27,654 bases of DNA from a virus, in IMG/VR virus record IMGVR_UViG_3300033388_002261, positions 1 to 27,654 of that record; one strand, written 5' to 3'. The translations under genes were made by a program, and so were the position numbers. Shown here in pieces: positions 12,681 through 20,755 of the stretch (positions are counted from its first letter, which is position 1; each line of letters opens with the position of its first letter). Below the pieces are notes generated by a model. The model was not told the DNA's origin, ran no database searches, and worked only from the letters and a program-made list of their open reading frames with translations.

Positions 12681-13406
12681 ATGATTGAACTGAGCTACGA
12701 CTCAAAAGACGCGATTCCTGCCGAATACGCAAGCCTATACACCGAGAAAGACGGTAAATTCGCCCTAACCGGTGTTACTGGCATGAAAACCCAGGCAGAT
12801 GTGGACAATGTTCAAAAGGCGCTTAAGTCTGAGCGGGCGCTGAAAAAAGAGCTTGAGTCAAAGATTGGCGCGTATGATGGCATCGGATCGGACGGTCTCA
12901 GAGCAAGCCTTGATGAACTCGCAAGACTGCGGACCACAGGCGGAAAGGTTGACGATAGCAAGATTGAAGACATTGTAGCCGAACGATTGAAGCTGGACAA
13001 AGAAAAGCATCAGCGCGATCTTGAAGGCATCCAGGGCAAATATGACACGCTTGAAGCGAAAAATAACGATTTGGTGAACGGAATAAACAAGGGCAAGATT
13101 GAATCTGGGCTGCGTGAAGCTGCTGGCGGTTTGGTCAATGAGGGCGCAATGAGTGACGTTGTGTACAGAAGCTCCATGTTTGAGGTGTCAGAGGACGGCG
13201 CAGTAGTCACACGCGAAGGTGCAGGCGTGACGCCGGGCCTAGAGCCGAAACAATGGCTCGAAAAAGAACTAGAAACTAAACCACACTGGCAGAAGACGAG
13301 CAAGGGCGCAGGTGCAAACGGCAGTAAATCCGTCGCGGGCAGTAGCGCTAATGGGTCTAACTCAATCGCTCAGGAAGTCGAAAGCCAGGTCACATTTAAT
13401 GATTAA
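12681..13406 (+). CDS. Scaffolding protein (gp20-like)
   Basis: 241 residues, highly charged and helical. After an N-terminal segment (IPAEYASLYTEKDGKFAL, common in phage scaffolds: 'pE..k..Y...dGky.L'), residues 35-135 form a long coiled coil (ADVDNVQKALKSERALKKEL, EDIVAERLKLDKEKHQRDL). The Gly/Ser/Asn-rich C-terminal region is disordered. Position between portal and major capsid is the standard place for scaffold. Acts transiently inside the procapsid. SD CAGGAG lies 10 nt before ATG. Confidence 0.8.
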   Translation: MIELSYDSKDAIPAEYASLYTEKDGKFALTGVTGMKTQADVDNVQKALKSERALKKELESKIGAYDGIGSDGLRASLDELARLRTTGGKVDDSKIEDIVAERLKLDKEKHQRDLEGIQGKYDTLEAKNNDLVNGINKGKIESGLREAAGGLVNEGAMSDVVYRSSMFEVSEDGAVVTREGAGVTPGLEPKQWLEKELETKPHWQKTSKGAGANGSKSVAGSSANGSNSIAQEVESQVTFND

Positions 13407-13420
13407 TAGGAGACATTGAT

Positions 13421-14356
13421 ATGTCATTGACTAACGCTTGGCGCGAAGACGCCATTCGCAGAGCTCCAAAACAGAGCGCAATGGTTGACGCCATTACAGA
13501 AGAAGCCCCGTTTCTTGCTGGAATGCCTGTCCAGGAGTCCTCGCACGATCTCTCGAACGTGTATGAGGAAGTAATTGAGATCACCGAAGCAGACACCGTT
13601 GACTTCGACGCGGCGCTTCCCTCCGTTGATGCAAAAACCGAACTGAAACAGCGCGACCTCACCAAAATTGGTGGCATCATGCGTGTTGGTAAAGACAAGG
13701 CCAAACTGGTTGCTGGCAACGCCGGTGCTTATTTCGCTGGAAAAACCCCTCTTATCCTGCGTAAGACCGGTAACGCCATCGAAACCAGCCTTATTTACAA
13801 CAGTTTCCGCGCGTTTGCATACGCACAGGAAAAGCTGACATCACTCGGCGGAACTACCGGCCTGTATTCCATCCTCTGCATCAAGTGGACTCCCGGCGAA
13901 ATGTACGGCCTCGTAAGTGGCGGCGCATTCGGTGAAGGCAAGGTGTTTAACATGGAAGCCGTGAATGGTGGTAATTCTTACGAACTGCCCGCCGCTCAAG
14001 GTGGAATCATCGGCTTCGGTATGACCCTTGAGACCATTCTTGGTACTCAGCTTGCAAACGCTCGCTATATCAGCGGCATTGTCAATGCCAAGGTTGTAGC
14101 TGGTGACGCCGCATTGCCTACTGAGTCTGAAATGTCAGACCTGGTTCTGGACGCTCGTGCCACTCCTGGAAACTCGATTCTCGTAATGCATCCTCGGATG
14201 AAGAAGGCGCTTGGCGTTGAGTACAAGCTCGACCACCTGAACGTCTTTAACGAGACTCGACAGGTCAACACCATCGTTGATGCGTGGGATGATATTCCTA
14301 TCATGACCACCTACAATATGCAGGATGGCACCGAAACCGCAGTAACCGGAATTTAA
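13421..14356 (+). CDS. Major capsid protein (HK97-fold expected)
   Basis: 311 residues, directly after the scaffold gene with SD AGGAGA. Codon choice seems more regular (GGC, GCC, ACC frequent) than in its neighbours, which fits a highly expressed gene. N-terminal helical region with EEAPFLAGMPVQESSHDLSN, a phrase typical of coat proteins of the family beginning 'll..iP....~~~~~~~.', a central beta-rich segment, and a C-terminal P-domain-like end (ILVMHPRMKKALG, FNETRQVNTIVDAWDDIPIM). The last motif, 'G.~~~.v......~IPi~.~d', is seen in many HK97-type coats. Assignment rests on position, size and these motifs. Confidence 0.8.
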   Translation: MSLTNAWREDAIRRAPKQSAMVDAITEEAPFLAGMPVQESSHDLSNVYEEVIEITEADTVDFDAALPSVDAKTELKQRDLTKIGGIMRVGKDKAKLVAGNAGAYFAGKTPLILRKTGNAIETSLIYNSFRAFAYAQEKLTSLGGTTGLYSILCIKWTPGEMYGLVSGGAFGEGKVFNMEAVNGGNSYELPAAQGGIIGFGMTLETILGTQLANARYISGIVNAKVVAGDAALPTESEMSDLVLDARATPGNSILVMHPRMKKALGVEYKLDHLNVFNETRQVNTIVDAWDDIPIMTTYNMQDGTETAVTGI

Positions 14357-14368
14357 GGGAGGTATATT

Positions 14369-14785
14369 ATGGCCTTAACTGGAACAATTGGAAACGATCC
14401 GGCCAAGTTTGACCCGGACTACATTATGGAAGCAGGCGCACTGCCTAACGCTACCGACGCCACTACTGACGCGTTCATGATTGGACGCACTCAGGGCGGG
14501 GTTCAACTTGACATTGTAGCCGATACAACTGTTGATATCGCAGATGGCGAAAGCCTGACGATTGAACTGTTGCATGATACGTCTGCAACTGGTGATTTCG
14601 CTGATAGTGTCGTAATCTACGACGAGACTGCTTCTGGCAGTGCTATCACGTTCGAGATTGATGACACAATCATCAACTACATCGCCACTGATGACGTTGA
14701 AAGCTATAACAAGCTGAAGATCACAACCAGCGGTAACGAGAGCCTTGACAAGATCAACGCTTTCCCTACCACGGTTTCCCACTAA
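14369..14785 (+). CDS. Capsid cement/decoration protein (Bbp16-like candidate)
   Basis: 138 residues, acidic, beta-rich (LDIVADTTVDIADGESLTIE, SAITFEIDDTIINYIATDDV), with no cysteine. Sits 12 nt after the major capsid gene with SD GGGAGG. Length, the 'D.~~~gesLtieL..~d....F' strand pattern and position resemble Bbp16-type capsid cement proteins, which stabilise the outer surface of the head. Alternative: a head-assembly protein of another decoration family. Confidence 0.65.
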   Translation: MALTGTIGNDPAKFDPDYIMEAGALPNATDATTDAFMIGRTQGGVQLDIVADTTVDIADGESLTIELLHDTSATGDFADSVVIYDETASGSAITFEIDDTIINYIATDDVESYNKLKITTSGNESLDKINAFPTTVSH

Positions 14786-14793
14786 TTGGAGCC

Positions 14794-14868
14794 ATGCTGG
14801 TCTCACTCTCTTACGTTATGCGTAAGGGGGTGGGGCTACTGCTTATCAACACACAGGATCTGATATGA
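14794..14868 (+). CDS. Possible 24-aa leader peptide with hairpin
   Basis: ATG 14794 reads MLVSLSYVMRKGVGLLLINT and QDLI, ending in TGA that overlaps the next ATG (ATGA), with TTGGAG 2 nt upstream. A stem CTTACG (14810-14815), loop TTATG, CGTAAG (14821-14826), extendable by G-T pairs, lies inside. It may couple or restrict translation of the zinc-finger gene. Weak evidence; could be chance. Confidence 0.3.
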   Translation: MLVSLSYVMRKGVGLLLINTQDLI

Positions 14869-15299
14869 TAACAAAAGTAGAACCGATGCCAAATATACAG
14901 ATTGACGGGGCTCATGTAAAGCCTACTGCATCATCAAGCAAGAAATTTCTCAGAACATGCTCAAAATGTCAGACAAACTGCTACTCAAGCGGCGAATATT
15001 CCGCACACATGAAAGAGAAGCACGGCAAGGATATGCCGAAAGACAATCTCGATTCACGATCTGTTGATACATCGCTTACAAAAAAAGAGTTTGATGTTCC
15101 TGAAGAGATCCTCGTAAAGCCAAGAAAAGCCGACAAGCCAAAAGACACAGTTGCCAATAGTCGCAAGGGCCGTCAACCGGCTAAAGAATCGGTAGGGGAA
15201 TCGACACCACCGAAAACCCTACCAAACGCAGACGGGAAACCGAAGCGCACTCGTCGCACAAATAAACAGATTGACGCAGACAAGGCAAAGGGTAAATAA
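14865..15299 (+). CDS. C2H2 zinc-finger protein with basic tail
   Basis: 144 residues. C32-x2-C35-x12-H48-x4-H53 (TCSKCQTNCYSS to HMKEKHG) is a textbook classical C2H2 finger. The remaining 90 residues are a disordered Lys/Arg/Pro/Ser tail ending KRTRRTNKQIDADKAKGK, likely to bind DNA or another acidic partner. It is placed within the capsid cassette, between the cement candidate and fibre-like genes. Possible roles: an internal head protein, late regulator, or DNA-binding virion component. The finger is directly seen; the role is inference. Confidence 0.75.
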   Translation: MITKVEPMPNIQIDGAHVKPTASSSKKFLRTCSKCQTNCYSSGEYSAHMKEKHGKDMPKDNLDSRSVDTSLTKKEFDVPEEILVKPRKADKPKDTVANSRKGRQPAKESVGESTPPKTLPNADGKPKRTRRTNKQIDADKAKGK

Positions 15300-15301
15300 C
15301 A

Positions 15302-15763
15302 ATGTCACTGATTGTAAGACTACGGGACTATACAGAGGCGCTTGCGGGATCAACAAGTACAGGCACTCCTATGGGCCGCGCTGCCGTAGCTCTTGAATTA
15401 GTAGCAGGTGTAACAACCTACCAAAGTTATCCCGAACGAATCAGGGCGGCTTGTAGGGCAATAGCTATTAACGGCGGCAAGACGCCTACAGGTCAGGGTA
15501 AAAGCGCATTCGTTGAATCTGCCGAGAATCTTGAGCTTGCATATGAAACAAGCTCGCAAGCATCGCCGATTGAGCGCATGATTTTATCCATCAAGCCCTT
15601 TGTTGACCTCTTAGCTCAATCCACCATAGCAGGCACCCCCGCGCTACCATGGGCCAACGACAGCGAAGGCAACCGTGAGAGCGCGATAGTAGGCGGCGAT
15701 GTGCGGGCGACTAATTTGGCGTTGTGGTCTGAGGACCAAACTAACGTGGCATGGAGCAAGTAG
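15302..15763 (+). CDS. Fibre-like structural protein, N-terminal part (frame-broken)
   Basis: 153 residues. The helical N-terminal half (ALELVAGVTTYQSYPERI, NLELAYETSSQASPIERM) is followed by RATNLALWSEDQTNVAWSK and a stop. 'NL...SEd.tn..W.K' is a recurring entry into jelly-roll carbohydrate-binding modules of tail and head fibres and should continue. The continuation exists one frame away, starting VVVSGGTASKTFTVS. Adding one G at 15760 (AAG to AAGG) joins both parts into about 443 residues. As written, the protein stops before its beta domain. Confidence 0.65.
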   Translation: MSLIVRLRDYTEALAGSTSTGTPMGRAAVALELVAGVTTYQSYPERIRAACRAIAINGGKTPTGQGKSAFVESAENLELAYETSSQASPIERMILSIKPFVDLLAQSTIAGTPALPWANDSEGNRESAIVGGDVRATNLALWSEDQTNVAWSK

Positions 15764-16632
15764 TCGTTTCGGGAGGAACCGCAAGTAAAACATTTACGGT
15801 GTCTGCTATGATTAGCGGCACGGGTAAGTTCAGATTTAAGAATACACATGGAGGGGTAGCGGATAACTTTTCATCAGACCTAACAGCTACTGCCACCCCC
15901 ACATTATGTCAGTTCATTGTTACCAATTCCGCAGCCGCTGGTTCAGGTGCACAGATCATCGGACTGATGGCCGCCACAACTGACGACGCATTTGATTTAA
16001 CGATTGCAGGCGTTCAGTTCAACACTGGTCTGGAAGCCCTCCCATACGTCAAGACCGAGGCAACAGCCCAAACAGCGGTAGACGCAGTAACCCGCCAAAG
16101 CGTCCCCATTGCGGTATCGTTAGGCAGTGATGCAGAGGCCCCAACTGATTTAGGCGTTGACTATGGCGCTGACGAGATAACCGCCGATATCACGATTACG
16201 GGTTCAGAGGTCAGTATTGCACTCCCGGCCAAGCCCTATGAATGGTCAGGCAGTGACAACCCTGTAGACGCTGAACCGGTATTATTCAAATCCGGCGCGT
16301 TCATAGTGGGGCCGAACGCCGATGGATTCTGGGCAACGTCAGGCGGCGCGATCTCCACCAAGAAAGCTGTAGCCAATGAGACAAGTTCCATCATCGTCAC
16401 GGCAGACGGAACCAACCACACTATCAGGGTCGGCGGTGAGACAACCGTATCCGCACTATCCGCAATCATGCCTGTCACGGGTACGGCGGATATAGGGCAC
16501 TTGGCAGGCGGTAAGCAGATACATGCGGCTTTGGCTGTGGAGATCTGGGATGATAAGAAGTTGAGCGAATCTGAACAGGATGTTATTGATATCAACAACA
16601 CCAACATACTTGATAGCGCGGTGTTCCAATGA
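15751..16632 (+). CDS. Fibre-like structural protein, C-terminal part
   Basis: Open from ATG 15751; the natural content begins at codon 15760 (VVVSGGT...). Residues to about 100 form a jelly-roll type module ending FNTGLEALPYVKTEATAQTA, the characteristic 'Q.E.G..ptpYi.T' exit seen in phage fibre binding modules. The second domain (about 150-290) is lectin- or LamG-like, with TADGTNHTIRVGGE and VEIWDDKKLSESEQ ('v.iydr.Ls..E'). Likely binds carbohydrate or the capsid surface. Position between capsid and neck genes suggests a head fibre or neck appendage. No SD precedes ATG 15751, supporting a broken single gene. Confidence 0.65.
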   Translation: MEQVVVSGGTASKTFTVSAMISGTGKFRFKNTHGGVADNFSSDLTATATPTLCQFIVTNSAAAGSGAQIIGLMAATTDDAFDLTIAGVQFNTGLEALPYVKTEATAQTAVDAVTRQSVPIAVSLGSDAEAPTDLGVDYGADEITADITITGSEVSIALPAKPYEWSGSDNPVDAEPVLFKSGAFIVGPNADGFWATSGGAISTKKAVANETSSIIVTADGTNHTIRVGGETTVSALSAIMPVTGTADIGHLAGGKQIHAALAVEIWDDKKLSESEQDVIDINNTNILDSAVFQ

Positions 16633-16937
16633 AAAAAACAATCCTCGTAGCCCTTTGCCTTATGCTGACGAGTTGCCAAGTGCATACACGCAAAAACAAG
16701 TGTGACCAAATCTCAGAGATGCAATATCGCGAAATCTGTTCGAGAGTGGGAAAGGAAAATGCAAGGATTGAAAAATTTCATGTTAAGCACCCGAGGTACC
16801 TATATCACGACCAAGCAATGGAACGAATTCCGCCTAATGAAACAGGCACTTGGTTTTATTACCCGAATCACATTATCACGACCATTCTTTCTAAGCATCC
16901 ACAGGCAGGATGTAAACCGTTTAAAAGGATTAAATAG
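16629..16937 (+). CDS. Small lipoprotein
   Basis: 102 residues. MKKTILVALCLMLTSCQ is a clear lipoprotein signal: positive start, hydrophobic core, lipobox LTSC with Cys16. The mature part is basic and Tyr/His-rich. ATGA overlap with the fibre gene. A competing frame (16702-16950) ends in an ATGA overlap with the next gene, so the 3' half is uncertain. Phage lipoproteins often block superinfection or act in lysis; here that is only a possibility. Confidence 0.6.
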   Translation: MKKTILVALCLMLTSCQVHTRKNKCDQISEMQYREICSRVGKENARIEKFHVKHPRYLYHDQAMERIPPNETGTWFYYPNHIITTILSKHPQAGCKPFKRIK

Positions 16938-16946
16938 GGGCAACAA

Positions 16947-18386
16947 ATGACTCAAAACGCATGTAACAACGACCCGAAAGGCTCGGCCTGCATGAGAAAG
17001 CAGGACGGGGATAAGTGGTTTGATTATGACGGTGGTACGGATAAATTTATACTGAGTCCTCGCGTATTAGAGATACTTGTCAGCGCATTGCAAACCGCTA
17101 GTATAGACTTTACCACTGATGGCCCGCTAAAGCCATGGAAAGCTGGGCAAATACAGTTCGACCCATCAACCGGAGCGCATGTAGCAGATACTGCCTTTGA
17201 GGATGTGCGCTATAATTTTGGTGAGGAGCTATGGTATCCGGCATGCAATAACACTGGCGACACGCTCGTTAACGGAACCGTTGTTTATGCCAGCGGCGTT
17301 AGCGTTGAACAGAACGCGCTAGAAATAGACAAGGCAATAGCAAGCATACCTCCGTTTGCTGTAAAGACACTTGGTTTTGTCACTGCCGATATAGCAGATG
17401 GAGAATGCGGAAAGGTTACTTACTTTGGCAGAGTTGGCGGGCTAAACACAATCACATATGAAGAGGGTGGTGTGTTATGGCTTAGTGCAGACACTGCCGG
17501 ACTGGCGACGCAAACAAAGCCAAGCGTTGGCAATCAGCTCATATTGCTTGGTTCTGTAGTAAAGCAAGATGAGGAGGATGGGGAGTTTTGGACAACTGTC
17601 AATCCAACGGCGAACACTGTCCCAAGCTATAAGAGCGAGACCTTTTCGAGCCGTGGTGTTGGCGCTGGCACTTATTATTTGTTTGGCGATTACATAGCTC
17701 CGGAAGCAGACATAACGCTTACAGATACCTCTGCAACTCTTGACTTTGGTACTGAAAATTCGGCATATGGCATGCGTCCCTTTGCTGTGTTTGCTGGCGA
17801 TGGTGCGGTGGATAGTGGGCAGATAGGACTAAGGGTTACAGGAACAACCATCACCGATTCGGGTGTGCGCACGGGAAGTGATACGCAGGTGATAACAGAA
17901 GATATCACGACACCCGTCTTGAATGACTACCTTGAACCAGAGAAGAAGTTTATAGGCGCTGTCGTCTATGAGCTATACGTGGTCAGCGGCTCGCCAACAT
18001 CGTACAGCGTAAGTTTTAATTACGGCCTTGTTAAGTACGAGGACTTTGGAAACAGGGATTTCCTGGTAACAGACCTTGAGGTTGTTGGCCTTGGCGGCGC
18101 AACCGATACGGGCTTTGTGCTGCAACTTCTCAAGCAAAGCTCAGACGGGTGGGCATATTCTGCTGACGACTTTGCTCCTGGCAATGGGGTGATAGCTGAT
18201 CTAAACGCCATATATGCACCTGAGGATAATATTATCAACGGTGAGGCGTTTCACTTCAAGCTCGACTCAACTGCTTTGAGCGATGTCATACTAGGCTCTC
18301 AGAATGAAGGACTGCTGCTTAAGTTGGTCACGACTCAGAACAATACAATACAATACCTGAACTGTCACGTAGGGGCAAGTTTCTAA
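16947..18386 (+). CDS. Large fibre-like virion structural protein
   Basis: 479 residues, no cysteine-rich region apart from the N-terminus (NACNNDPKGSACMRK). Residues 60-215 hold a repeat-like domain starting WKAGQIQFDPSTGAHVADTA, then NTGDTLVNGTVVYASG, LGFVTADIADGECGKVTYFG and GLATQTKPSVGNQLILLGSV. This 'G....nG.vVy', 'G.vt.dia.G..G.vt..G.v.gln', 'G..t...P......ilG.v' chain is common in phage fibre or neck-appendage proteins. The C-terminal 250 residues are beta-rich. Probably a virion fibre or head appendage. Exact attachment is unknown. Confidence 0.7.
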   Translation: MTQNACNNDPKGSACMRKQDGDKWFDYDGGTDKFILSPRVLEILVSALQTASIDFTTDGPLKPWKAGQIQFDPSTGAHVADTAFEDVRYNFGEELWYPACNNTGDTLVNGTVVYASGVSVEQNALEIDKAIASIPPFAVKTLGFVTADIADGECGKVTYFGRVGGLNTITYEEGGVLWLSADTAGLATQTKPSVGNQLILLGSVVKQDEEDGEFWTTVNPTANTVPSYKSETFSSRGVGAGTYYLFGDYIAPEADITLTDTSATLDFGTENSAYGMRPFAVFAGDGAVDSGQIGLRVTGTTITDSGVRTGSDTQVITEDITTPVLNDYLEPEKKFIGAVVYELYVVSGSPTSYSVSFNYGLVKYEDFGNRDFLVTDLEVVGLGGATDTGFVLQLLKQSSDGWAYSADDFAPGNGVIADLNAIYAPEDNIINGEAFHFKLDSTALSDVILGSQNEGLLLKLVTTQNNTIQYLNCHVGASF

Positions 18387-18432
18387 TGCCTGTACCTAAG
18401 ATGCAAAACGGTTAACAGTAGGAGGAATATGC

Positions 18433-18780
18433 ATGGATTCCGAAGATCACAAAGCCCCTTGTTCAAGCCTGAAGAACTTCAGGAACTTGATCATAGGAAT
18501 TATGACGATACAGTCAACCTTTGTTATTGTATCGCTGGGAATGACCGTCAACGCGCAGTCGAGAATGGCGGCTCATAGTGAGCAGTTAATGCAGTTGAGA
18601 ACCCGACAGGAAAGCATTGAGAAAAAGGCAGATACCGCCGCAACTGATGCCTCTAAAGCGCTGGCGATTAGCGGCAAGGCAGAGAGCAATATTGCCTGGA
18701 TACGCGAAGGGCTGACAGAGCTCAAGATTGCCGTGCGGAGCGACATGTACCGGCGTCAATCTCCCAAAAAAACACCATGA
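18433..18780 (+). CDS. Membrane-anchored coiled-coil protein
   Basis: 115 residues. One membrane segment at about 18-40 (LIIGIMTIQSTFVIVSLGMT), then a coiled coil (SEQLMQLRTRQESIEKKADT) and a basic C-terminus. SD AGGAGG 7 nt before ATG 18433. Architecture (single membrane span plus helix) resembles XhlA-type holin accessory or other membrane-interacting phage proteins. Its place between fibre and connector genes is not the usual lysis position. Confidence 0.65.
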   Translation: MDSEDHKAPCSSLKNFRNLIIGIMTIQSTFVIVSLGMTVNAQSRMAAHSEQLMQLRTRQESIEKKADTAATDASKALAISGKAESNIAWIREGLTELKIAVRSDMYRRQSPKKTP

Positions 18781-18787
18781 GGCTATA

Positions 18788-19318
18788 ATGTACGATTTTG
18801 TAACAACTCCAGGGGATGCCACAGCGACGAGCTATCCCACGCTTGACGATGCAACCAACTATCTGACTGCCAGGGGTGGCGGCGATGCGTTCTTCGCGCT
18901 TGACCAAAGTGACCAGGAACAGCGGCTGATTTATGGAACGAGTCAGCTTGATCTACTCTCCAACTATGACGGCACCATTGCAGACGCAGAGACACCACAG
19001 GCGCTTGGATGGCCACGAGTTGAGGCATCTGACTGTAACGGCATTGAACAGGACTCAACATCAGTACCGGGCGACATCAAGAACGCCACAACCGAGCTGT
19101 CATTGTATTATATCGAGACTGACAGGCTTTCAACTCCGGCGCTACTCGGTAAGGGCATTACTCGAGCAAAAGCCGGACCGCTTGAGGTTGAGGTTGATCA
19201 TAACGCGCGTTTCGACATTGCCAGCCGGAATGTGGCGGTGCAACTCGGATGCCTCGGAAGCCTCAAGGGTATCGCAACATTTAACGGCATGAGTAATATT
19301 TGCGTAGCGAGGGCATAG
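18788..19318 (+). CDS. Head-tail connector (DnaT-like adaptor family)
   Basis: 176 residues from ATG 18788; the in-frame 18728 start runs inside the upstream gene. SYPTLDDATNYLTARGGGDA, ALDQSDQEQRLIYGTSQLDL, QALGWPRVEAS, VPGDIKNATTELSLYY and ITRAKAGPLEVEV follow the order seen in proteins annotated 'putative DnaT-like ssDNA-binding': 'sY.tleeA..Y...rg', 'L..At..ld', 'qaLaWPR.g', 'vP..ik.A..eLa', 'i..ekvGpi.v.y'. In phage genomes this gene encodes the head-tail adaptor next to the capsid genes. I consider connector the correct role; the DNA-binding name is probably historical. Confidence 0.75.
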   Translation: MYDFVTTPGDATATSYPTLDDATNYLTARGGGDAFFALDQSDQEQRLIYGTSQLDLLSNYDGTIADAETPQALGWPRVEASDCNGIEQDSTSVPGDIKNATTELSLYYIETDRLSTPALLGKGITRAKAGPLEVEVDHNARFDIASRNVAVQLGCLGSLKGIATFNGMSNICVARA

Positions 19319-19319
19319 C

Positions 19320-19715
19320 ATGGCTGAATCAATCCTAGATGACATCTTTGCAGGCGCTGACGGAGTTTCAAAGACTCTCATCAGCCTATTGGGCGCTGAT
19401 GCTACAATCTATCTGCCATTAGATGCTACCTATAACCCGCTGACCGACGCGACTACAGGCGGCGGATTGGATGCAGGTACGGCGGTTGACATAGCAAGCC
19501 TGGAAGATGTATCAGAACGCGACATAAACGGCACAACAATCATACTCGGTGATTACAAATGCCTGGTTCCTGCAAGCGATGTTACCCTATTGCGCGCCCA
19601 CATTCAGAAGGCAATGCTTGATTTTAACGGCGTTCAGTATAAATTGACTGAATACAAGCCGGTTTATTCCGGGCAACAGATTGCACAATATTCAGCTTTT
19701 TGGAGGAACTTATAA
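19320..19715 (+). CDS. Head closure/neck protein candidate
   Basis: 131 residues. It occupies the slot between the adaptor and the gp10-like tail completion gene, where head-closure proteins lie. Sequence TIYLPLDATYNPLTDATTGG, TIILGDYKCLVPASDVTLL and VQYKLTEYKPVYSGQQIAQY suggests a small beta-barrel ('...i~~~d~kvlvpa...' and 'Y.v~~~kpv~~g.~~~~y~l~lr'), consistent with stoppers. Assignment is mainly from gene order. Confidence 0.65.
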   Translation: MAESILDDIFAGADGVSKTLISLLGADATIYLPLDATYNPLTDATTGGGLDAGTAVDIASLEDVSERDINGTTIILGDYKCLVPASDVTLLRAHIQKAMLDFNGVQYKLTEYKPVYSGQQIAQYSAFWRNL

Positions 19716-20158
19716 TGGCAGGTTTCAAAGGTCTAAATAGGTTTCGTAAGAAATACAAGAAAACGAAAGACGACAAGTTACACGATGTAACGGAGCTTGC
19801 GTTTGGTAATCTTGTTTCCGGTAGCCCTGTTGATGTTGCAAACTTCCGTGGTTCATGGCTTGGCAGTGTCCGTGTTCCCCGCGTTGGTGATCCCAAAGCC
19901 TATCGGGGCAAAGGCTCGGTTGCTGGAAGTATTCAGAGTCAGAGGCACACAAACCCCGGAGTCTCAAAGGGTGCACCGCCTACCGCATACGAGAAATCAA
20001 ACCTTGCACCGGCGCTAAAGGCGAAATTCGGGCAGACTGTCTACGTCACCAATAATCTTGACTATGCAGAAGACCTGGAGAACGGCGGCAGCAATCAAGC
20101 CCCCGGCGGAATACTGAAAGTGCAAGCTCAGAAGACAAGGGCGCAAATTAGCAAATGA
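19715..20158 (+). CDS. Tail completion protein (HK97 gp10-like)
   Basis: 147 residues from ATG 19715 (TAATG overlap with previous gene, SD GGAGG). Basic N-terminus; then SPVDVANFRGSWLGSVRVPR and VTNNLDYAEDLENGGSNQAP. This is the gp10/gpZ pattern: 'sPvdtG.lR.SW', then 'i.N...YA..lE.G.s.qaP.G'. Role: joins tail to head or completes the tail's upper end. Stop overlaps next ATG. Confidence 0.8.
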   Translation: MAGFKGLNRFRKKYKKTKDDKLHDVTELAFGNLVSGSPVDVANFRGSWLGSVRVPRVGDPKAYRGKGSVAGSIQSQRHTNPGVSKGAPPTAYEKSNLAPALKAKFGQTVYVTNNLDYAEDLENGGSNQAPGGILKVQAQKTRAQISK

Positions 20159-20580
20159 TAAGCGACAAAGACATAAGGCTCTGGGCAAGAAACAAGATCA
20201 GCGATGATAGTAGCCTCGATCTTGATAGCTTCGTGTGGCAGAATCATCAGTCTGATACATCGGGGCTCGAGTCATTTTATCAAGAGCGCTACCAGGTCAC
20301 GCAAGAAAACATCTCCAGCACAGAAGAGAGCGTGAAATGGGGGATACTGTTTTATGATGTGATCGTTGACAAAGGCGCAGGCACAACACTGCAGGACGCC
20401 GCCGCAGAGACTTTGGCAGACATCTTTGACCCTGCAAACAATAAAGAGCAACCTATCAAAACCGGTATCAAGATCAACATTGACTCAGCGACCACCGGAA
20501 CACTTTCGGACCTTGACGAGAACAGGGTACAATTACCCGTAGCAATAGAGTTTAGAGCATATGAAACAACGGCGACCTGA
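20155..20580 (+). CDS. Tail terminator-like protein
   Basis: 141 residues, starting in an ATGA overlap. Contains YDVIVDKGAGTTLQDAAAET, FDPANNKEQPIKTGIKINID and VQLPVAIEFRAYETTAT. Position between tail completion and tail tube, size, and the final 'v~~p~~i~fra~~' strand fit tail terminators of the gpU/DUF4128 type, which cap the tail tube. No catalytic motif expected. Confidence 0.7.
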   Translation: MISDKDIRLWARNKISDDSSLDLDSFVWQNHQSDTSGLESFYQERYQVTQENISSTEESVKWGILFYDVIVDKGAGTTLQDAAAETLADIFDPANNKEQPIKTGIKINIDSATTGTLSDLDENRVQLPVAIEFRAYETTAT

Positions 20581-20653
20581 AATAGTATTTCCGGCATTCA
20601 TATTAATAGCCATAGGCTTGGCGATATATGCATGTGGCTATTTCGCAATATAA
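20561..20653 (+). CDS. Tiny membrane peptide (30 aa)
   Basis: Reads MKQRRPEIVFPAFILIAIGL then AIYACGYFAI and TAA. It has a basic start and one perfect membrane helix. It overlaps the 3' end of the tail terminator by 20 bases, with no good SD. Chance is possible, but the composition is typical of a real single-span phage peptide. The 102 bases after it (20654-20755) show no gene; an AAAGAGG SD precedes the tail tube gene. Confidence 0.4.
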   Translation: MKQRRPEIVFPAFILIAIGLAIYACGYFAI

Positions 20654-20755
20654 ATAATTGTAAATTTCGTTCACCAAGCGAATCGGCAAGCGTGATGCAT
20701 GCCACAAACGGCGATCCTAGCGGATTGTGTAACAACAAATCAAAGAGGTTAAACA

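Noticed and set aside
14375-14806. A 143-codon frame on the - strand over the capsid cement gene
   Set aside because: It is antisense to a coupled structural gene, with no SD and low-plausibility composition.
16702-16950. An alternative gene overlapping the lipoprotein, ending in ATGA with the next gene
   Set aside because: It lacks an SD and its composition is less protein-like; the lipoprotein frame has a clear signal peptide and coupled start. Some doubt remains for the 3' half.
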